Assembly (NCBI RefSeq): GCF_900626145.1
Contig: NZ_LR130816.1
Location: 580,580-597,508, forward strand
Length of the DNA stretch: 16,929 nt
Origin: Intestinimonas timonensis
Lineage (GTDB): Bacteria > Bacillota > Clostridia > Oscillospirales > Oscillospiraceae
Reading direction: 5' to 3'
The position numbers were made by a program, and so were the translations under genes. Below the pieces are notes generated by a model that was given only the letters and a program-made list of their open reading frames with translations, had not been told where the DNA came from and did not search any database. Shown one piece after another: positions 13,199-16,929 of this stretch (its first letter is position 1; each line of letters starts with the position of its first letter).

Positions 13199-15280
13199 TT
13201 ATGCTTCCGCCCGTTTCAGGAGCCTGCCCTTCCGGCAGGCGGTGAGGTCCAGCCGCCGGATACCCACCTGCTCGAAATCAATGACGGCGATGCTGCCGGT
13301 GCGGCTCTCAATGACGCCGGGCCCAAACTGGCGGTGGACCACTGCCGCCCCGGGGGCGAAGTCCAGCTCCCACTGGGCGGCGGGCACCTCGGCGGTGGGG
13401 GAGGACTGGTCCGGCTCCCCCAGCAGCTCCGAGACGAAGGGGAAACGGACCCGGTCCGGCTCCCCGAATTTTTCCTGGTAGGTGAGCAGCTCCAGGGTCT
13501 CCCTGGCCCGGGTGGCTCCCACGTAGAAGAGCCGCCGCTCCTCCTCCAGGGCCTGCCGGGCCTCAGCGGGGGAGGCGTCCTCCTGCCGCCGGGCGGGGAA
13601 AAGCCCCTCGGCGGCGTCGATGAGGAGGACCCGGTCGTACTCCAGGCCCTTGCTGGCGTGGATGGTGGAGAGGACGAAGGGACAGGAGGGGTCCGACCCG
13701 CCCCCGGAGGAGAGAATTCCCTGGAGCTCCTCCAGCCGCCGGAGCAGCTCCGCCGGGTCTGGGTTTTGAAGGGCCAGGGCCAGCAGCACATCCAGCCGAC
13801 CGGTGTCCATCCGCTCCTCCCCCAGGTAGTCGCCATAACCCATGTACTTCACGATGCGGCGCAGGGCGGCAAAGCTGCTCATCTGGGGCAGTTTGGAGAG
13901 GTGGGTGCCGAAGGCCTTCACCCGGCCCACCTGCCAGGGTGCCAGGCCGGTGCCGGAGAGGAGACAGTCCACCACCGTCTGCCCCGGCTTCTGACGGCTC
14001 AGGAGATTGGTGAGGAGGGCCTTTTTGATCTTCAGGTCCAGCTTCCAGCACACCCGCAGGAACCGCTCCCGGTCGTCGGGTTGGTAGGTCAGGGTGAGAA
14101 CGTCGGTGAGGTCCCGGACGATGGGGCTGGTGAAGAAGAACCCCTCCCGCTGGCGGCAGGCGTAGGGCACCCCCTCCCGCTCCAGCAGATCGATGAGAGG
14201 GAGAGCGCTGTCGTTGTTGCGGTAGAGGACGGCGGTGGACCGCCGGCAGTCCTTGGCCGCCTGGAGGAGATACCGGGCCTGACGGCTGTAATCGGACAGC
14301 ACCACCCGGCGGATGGGCTCCCCCTCCCGGTTGTCGGTGCGCATGTGCTTGTCCCGGCGGTCCCGGTTGCCTCGGATGAAGGCGTCCGCCCGGGTGACGA
14401 TGGCGCCGGTGGAGCGGTAGTTGGTCTCCATCAGCAGCACCTTTGCCCCGGGCCAGTTCTGTTCGAACTCCAGCAGGGCCTGGGGCCAGGCCGCCCGGAA
14501 GCCGTAGATGCTCTGGTCCTCGTCCCCCACCATGAAGAGGTTCCGGTGCTCCCCCGCCAGCAGGGCCAAAATGACATGCTGGATCTTGGAGGTGTCCTGG
14601 GCCTCGTCCAGGCAGAGCCAGCGGTAGCGTGTGCGGTAGTAGTGTAAAATTTCCGGTTCCCGGCGGAGGATGCGCAGGGCAAAGACCATCTGGTCGTCAA
14701 AGTCCATGAGGCGGCTGCGGCGCAGATAGTCCTGGTACTCGAAGTAGACGGCGGGGAAGTCCATCCCCTCCACCGTATGGCGGTGGATGTCGGCTTCCGA
14801 GAGCATCATGTTCTTGCAGTAGGTGATGTGGGTCCGGGCCTCCTTGATCTGCTGCTCGGTGGGGAAGTCGCTGCCGGTGCGCTGGAGCAGGTCCCGGAGG
14901 ACGGCATTCAGGTGGGCGTCACTGTCGGCCAGGGCGAAGGGCTCAGAGCCCTTCCACCGGGCATAGGTGTGGATGATGGAGGCGCACAGGCCGTTGATGG
15001 TGCGGAAAGAGAGCTGCCGGGCCAGGTCCTCGCCGAAGAGAGCGGCAAACCGCCTGGCCATGTCTCCGGCGGCGGAGACGGTGTAGGTGACGGTGAGGAT
15101 CTCCTTTGGGGAGACACCCCGGCAGCGGATAAGGCAGCCCAGTCGGGCCACCAGCACAGTGGTCTTGCCGCTGCCCGGTACCGCCAGCAGCAGCACGGGG
15201 CCCGCTCCGGCCAGCACCGCCGCCTTTTGCTGTTCGCTCAGCGCCAGGGGCAGTGAGGCCAGAAACTCCTCCTCGGTCAT
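13199..15280 (-). CDS. UvrD/PcrA/Rep-family ATP-dependent DNA helicase
   Basis: A 693-residue superfamily 1A 3'-5' helicase for DNA repair or replication. All motifs are present: Q motif LSEQQKAAV (14-22), Walker A AVPGSGKTT (33-41), DEAQD (225-229), GDEDQSIYGFRAA (252-264), NYRST (287-291), STIHASKGLEYDRVLLID, and RRLFYVGATRARETL. The C-terminus has a Tudor-like fold (VVHRQFGPGVIESRTGSIAV then IDFEQVGIRRLDL), as in PcrA/UvrD, where it contacts RNA polymerase. The length is slightly below PcrA (about 730). The ATG at 15280 has GAGGAGGTG 7 nt upstream. A sigma-A promoter lies at 15310-15338. It stands alone, convergent to the pilus operon. Whether it is the main PcrA or a paralogue cannot be decided here, so no symbol is given. 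Confidence 0.94.
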   Translation of the reverse strand: MTEEEFLASLPLALSEQQKAAVLAGAGPVLLLAVPGSGKTTVLVARLGCLIRCRGVSPKEILTVTYTVSAAGDMARRFAALFGEDLARQLSFRTINGLCASIIHTYARWKGSEPFALADSDAHLNAVLRDLLQRTGSDFPTEQQIKEARTHITYCKNMMLSEADIHRHTVEGMDFPAVYFEYQDYLRRSRLMDFDDQMVFALRILRREPEILHYYRTRYRWLCLDEAQDTSKIQHVILALLAGEHRNLFMVGDEDQSIYGFRAAWPQALLEFEQNWPGAKVLLMETNYRSTGAIVTRADAFIRGNRDRRDKHMRTDNREGEPIRRVVLSDYSRQARYLLQAAKDCRRSTAVLYRNNDSALPLIDLLEREGVPYACRQREGFFFTSPIVRDLTDVLTLTYQPDDRERFLRVCWKLDLKIKKALLTNLLSRQKPGQTVVDCLLSGTGLAPWQVGRVKAFGTHLSKLPQMSSFAALRRIVKYMGYGDYLGEERMDTGRLDVLLALALQNPDPAELLRRLEELQGILSSGGGSDPSCPFVLSTIHASKGLEYDRVLLIDAAEGLFPARRQEDASPAEARQALEEERRLFYVGATRARETLELLTYQEKFGEPDRVRFPFVSELLGEPDQSSPTAEVPAAQWELDFAPGAAVVHRQFGPGVIESRTGSIAVIDFEQVGIRRLDLTACRKGRLLKRAEA

Positions 15281-15309
15281 GGGCGCACCTCCTCTCGTCG
15301 TAAAATATT

Positions 15310-15338
15310 ATTATATCGGTCCGGCGGAAAAAAGACAA
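15310..15338 (-). promoter_or_regulatory. Sigma-A promoter for the helicase gene
   Basis: On the minus strand TTGTCT (15338-15333) and a perfect TATAAT (15315-15310) are separated by 17 bp, about 30 bp before the start codon at 15280. The AT-rich island stands out from the GC-rich surroundings. Confidence 0.72.
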
Positions 15339-15414
15339 GCCGGACGGGCACCGGCGGACCGGGCGGCGCATAGACTGGTCCAGACTGACCGTTTGGAGAG
15401 AGGGGGCGTGGTCC

Positions 15415-15522
15415 GTGCAGGAGCAGCAGCGGAAGACGGAGAGCGGCCGGGAACGGCGACCGGAGGATGTGGATGATCTCATTTTCCGGGAGGAACCGGC
15501 ATCCGGCAGCAGTCAGAGATAA
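15415..15522 (+). CDS. Possible 35-residue hydrophilic protein
   Basis: A short frame from a GTG at 15415 to TAA at 15520-15522, with AGAGGGGGCG upstream. The product (MQEQQRKTESGRERRPEDVD then DLIFREEP and a Ser-rich end) is highly charged, with no membrane segment. Support: a plausible ribosome site, a stop codon placed at the first bases of a terminator stem, and a position filling an otherwise empty 300-bp gap. Against: very short, no known family, no clear promoter. Confidence 0.35.
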   Translation: MQEQQRKTESGRERRPEDVDDLIFREEPASGSSQR

Positions 15523-15548
15523 GCCCGCCCGCCTTTCGGGCGGGCTTA
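15520..15548 (+). terminator. Intrinsic terminator-like hairpin upstream of prfB
   Basis: TAAGCCCGCCCG (15520-15531) pairs perfectly with CGGGCGGGCTTA (15537-15548) across a CCTTT loop. The following bases are CCGCTGTTTT, so the T-tract is delayed by six bases and termination may be partial. The left arm includes the stop codon of the small ORF. Confidence 0.6.
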
Positions 15549-15581
15549 CCGCTGTTTTACGTGGTTTGGGGCGGGTTTTCC

Positions 15582-15610
15582 TTTACATAGTGGAAAGATT
15601 CGGGTATAAT
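15582..15610 (+). promoter_or_regulatory. Sigma-A promoter for prfB
   Basis: TTTACA (15582-15587) and a perfect TATAAT (15605-15610) with a 17-bp spacer. It is the closest -10/-35 pair to the prfB start about 30-40 bp downstream. Confidence 0.78.
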
Positions 15611-15646
15611 AGATAAGCTATTTGAACGGAAGTGAGCGTGCAAGCG

Positions 15647-16768
15647 ATGCTGCAATTCGACGAGTATAAGGTAAAACTCAACAACATCAAGCCGTCCCTG
15701 GACGAGCTCTCCCAGGCCCTGGACCTGCCCGCCGCCGAGCGGGAGCTGGATATGCTCAACTCGGAGAGCGCCGCCCCCGGCTTCTGGGACGATCTGGAGA
15801 AGTCCCAGAAGGTCACCCGCCGGATGCGCCAGCTGGAAAATAAGCTGGAGGCCCAGCGGAAGCGGGAAAGCCAGTGGGACGATCTGGTGGCCCTGTGTGA
15901 GATGGGCAACGAGTTCGAGGACGAGTCCCTGGTGCCTGAGCTGGAGGAGGGCTTTGCCAAGCTGGAGGAGGAGATCGGTGAGGCCAAGCTGGCCACCCTG
16001 CTCACCGGCGAGTACGACAACTCCAACGCCATCCTCACCTTCCACGCCGGCGCCGGCGGCACCGAGGCCCAGGACTGGGCCCAGATGCTCTACCGCATGT
16101 ATACCCGCTGGGCTGAGCGCCACGGCTTCACCTACCAGATCATCGACTACCTGGACGGCGACGAGGCCGGCATCAAGTCGGCCACCATCATGATCGAGGG
16201 CGAGAACGCCTACGGCTTCCTCAAGAGCGAGCACGGCGTCCACCGGCTGGTCCGTGTCTCCCCCTTTGACGCCAACGCCCGCCGTCAGACCTCCTTCGCC
16301 GCCCTGGAGGTCATGCCCGAGATCCCAGACGACGTGGAGGTGGACATCCGCCCCGAGGACATCGAGATGCAGGTCTTCCGCTCCTCCGGCGCCGGCGGCC
16401 AGCACATCAACAAGACCTCCTCCGCCGTCCGCCTCATCCATAAGCCCACCGGCATCGTGGTCTCCTCCCAGCAGGAGCGGTCCCAGTTCCAGAACAAGGA
16501 CACCTGTATGCGGATGCTCCGGTCCAAGCTGGTGGAGCTCCAGATGCAGGCCCACGCCGAGAAGATCTCCGATCTGAAGGGCGTGCAGATGAAGATCGAG
16601 TGGGGCAGCCAGATCCGCTCTTACGTCTTCATGCCCTATCAGCTGGTCAAGGATAACCGCACCACCTACGAGACCAGCAACATCAATGCCGTCATGGACG
16701 GCGATCTGGATGGCTTCATCAACGCCTACCTCACCGCCGAGGCCACCGGCAACTGGGCCAGTAAATAA
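15647..16768 (+). CDS. prfB: Peptide chain release factor 2 (RF2)
   Basis: Release factor 2 (373 residues) recognises UGA and UAA and triggers peptide release at the ribosome. The RF2-specific SPF anticodon-like tripeptide is at residues 205-207 (RVSPFDANARRQTSF). The catalytic GGQ is at 250-252 (SSGAGGQHINKTSSAVRLIH). The PGFWDD motif and the N-terminal helical domain are also present. The ATG at 15647 gives MLQFDEYKVKLNN. An in-frame GTG at 15638 is closer to the GGAAGTGAG ribosome site and could be the real start. Unlike E. coli and B. subtilis prfB there is no in-frame TGA near codon 25: the place where CTT TGA C would occur reads CTG GAC. The frame is continuous, so the usual autoregulatory +1 frameshift is absent. 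Own promoter and terminator. Confidence 0.97.
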   Translation: MLQFDEYKVKLNNIKPSLDELSQALDLPAAERELDMLNSESAAPGFWDDLEKSQKVTRRMRQLENKLEAQRKRESQWDDLVALCEMGNEFEDESLVPELEEGFAKLEEEIGEAKLATLLTGEYDNSNAILTFHAGAGGTEAQDWAQMLYRMYTRWAERHGFTYQIIDYLDGDEAGIKSATIMIEGENAYGFLKSEHGVHRLVRVSPFDANARRQTSFAALEVMPEIPDDVEVDIRPEDIEMQVFRSSGAGGQHINKTSSAVRLIHKPTGIVVSSQQERSQFQNKDTCMRMLRSKLVELQMQAHAEKISDLKGVQMKIEWGSQIRSYVFMPYQLVKDNRTTYETSNINAVMDGDLDGFINAYLTAEATGNWASK

Positions 16769-16774
16769 AGGCAC

Positions 16775-16806
16775 AAACCGGAGACGAGCATGCTCGTCTC
16801 CGGTTT
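16775..16806 (+). terminator. Intrinsic terminator after prfB
   Basis: A near-perfect palindrome: AAACCGGAGACGAGCA (16775-16790) and its complement at 16791-16806, followed by TTTATT. Strong stem and T-run, 6 bp after the prfB stop. Confidence 0.93.
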
Positions 16807-16830
16807 TTTATTACCAGATACAACCCTCAA

Positions 16831-16851
16831 ATGTAAAATTTTCTTTTACAT
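16831..16851. repeat. Perfect 8-bp inverted repeat, operator-like
   Basis: ATGTAAAA (16831-16838) and TTTTACAT (16844-16851) flank TTTTC. It lies in an AT-rich stretch ahead of a possible -10 element. It could be a repressor or activator site for the gene beyond the window; no regulator is assigned. Confidence 0.4.
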
Positions 16852-16855
16852 TGTA

Positions 16856-16887
16856 TTGTATTCTTCTTCCTGCCTTGGTACTATAAA
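16856..16887 (+). promoter_or_regulatory. Tentative promoter for the next gene beyond the window
   Basis: TATAAA at 16882-16887 is a plausible -10. TTGTAT at 16856-16861 is the best -35, but the spacing is 20 bp, longer than ideal. The following purine-rich bases (AGGGGAAGGAACTGAGGAAAA) may be leader or ribosome site. No start codon is seen before the window ends. Confidence 0.3.
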
Positions 16888-16929
16888 AAGGATTAGGGGA
16901 AGGAACTGAGGAAAACCCTAAAAAACGAG

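Noticed and set aside
12902..14647. A 581-codon open frame on the plus strand
   Set aside because: It overlaps the helicase antisense and has no ribosome site or recognisable domain. The helicase on the other strand shows every expected motif.
15557..16774. A 405-codon open frame on the minus strand
   Set aside because: Antisense shadow of prfB, rich in Gly/Leu/His with no motif.
1..16929. CRISPR arrays, tRNA or rRNA genes, prophage or toxin-antitoxin modules
   Set aside because: No regularly spaced repeats, no cloverleaf or rRNA-like stretches, and no phage or toxin families were recognised on either strand.

Overview
The window looks like a chromosomal segment of a GC-rich, low-biosynthesis Gram-positive anaerobe. 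I infer Clostridia, family Oscillospiraceae (Flavonifractor/Lawsonibacter-like). The grounds are a roughly 60-65% GC coding background, strong AGGAGG-type ribosome sites, sigma-A promoters, a sortase, a DUF4860-like protein and a monoderm-style type IV pilus cluster. The species assignment is inference; no rRNA or marker beyond prfB is present.

Layout. Bases 29-475 (-) and 550-1230 (+) are a divergent pair: a small beta-rich unknown and a DUF2461 protein. Bases 1308-2039 (+) encode a polysaccharide deacetylase. A complete 1308-bp IS3-family element (2067-3374) follows, with 3-bp target duplications. It landed at the tip of an 18-bp bidirectional terminator hairpin that once separated the deacetylase from a convergent AzgA-type purine permease (3401-4756, -). 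The permease carries two single-base frameshifts. Upstream of it, in the same direction, are a DUF1294 membrane protein and a C39-like cysteine peptidase-fold protein whose reading frames overlap by four bases.

Bases 5730-5946 are a divergent promoter region. To the right begins a surface-oriented cluster: a SARP/BTAD-type regulator with a degenerate GGDEF-like C-terminus, a sortase and a secreted transglutaminase-like protein, tightly packed as one operon. A GC-rich hairpin closes it. Next comes a compact type IV pilus-like operon (8923-13152): PilC/GspF platform protein, four small single-pass membrane proteins resembling minor pseudopilins, PilT ATPase and an unknown protein. A strong bidirectional terminator separates this from a convergent UvrD/PcrA-family helicase (13199-15280, -). 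The last part holds a possible 35-residue ORF, a terminator hairpin, and prfB (release factor 2) with its own promoter and terminator. This prfB has no programmed frameshift site. The final 160 bases are the leader of a gene beyond the window.

The most interesting biology is the regulator-sortase-transglutaminase operon directly upstream of a pilus operon whose pilin-like proteins lack the canonical prepilin peptidase motif. Together these suggest a cell-surface fibre or protein cross-linking system, but no sortase substrate, major pilin, PilB or prepilin peptidase lies in the window. The IS insertion into a terminator hairpin is the clearest structural finding.
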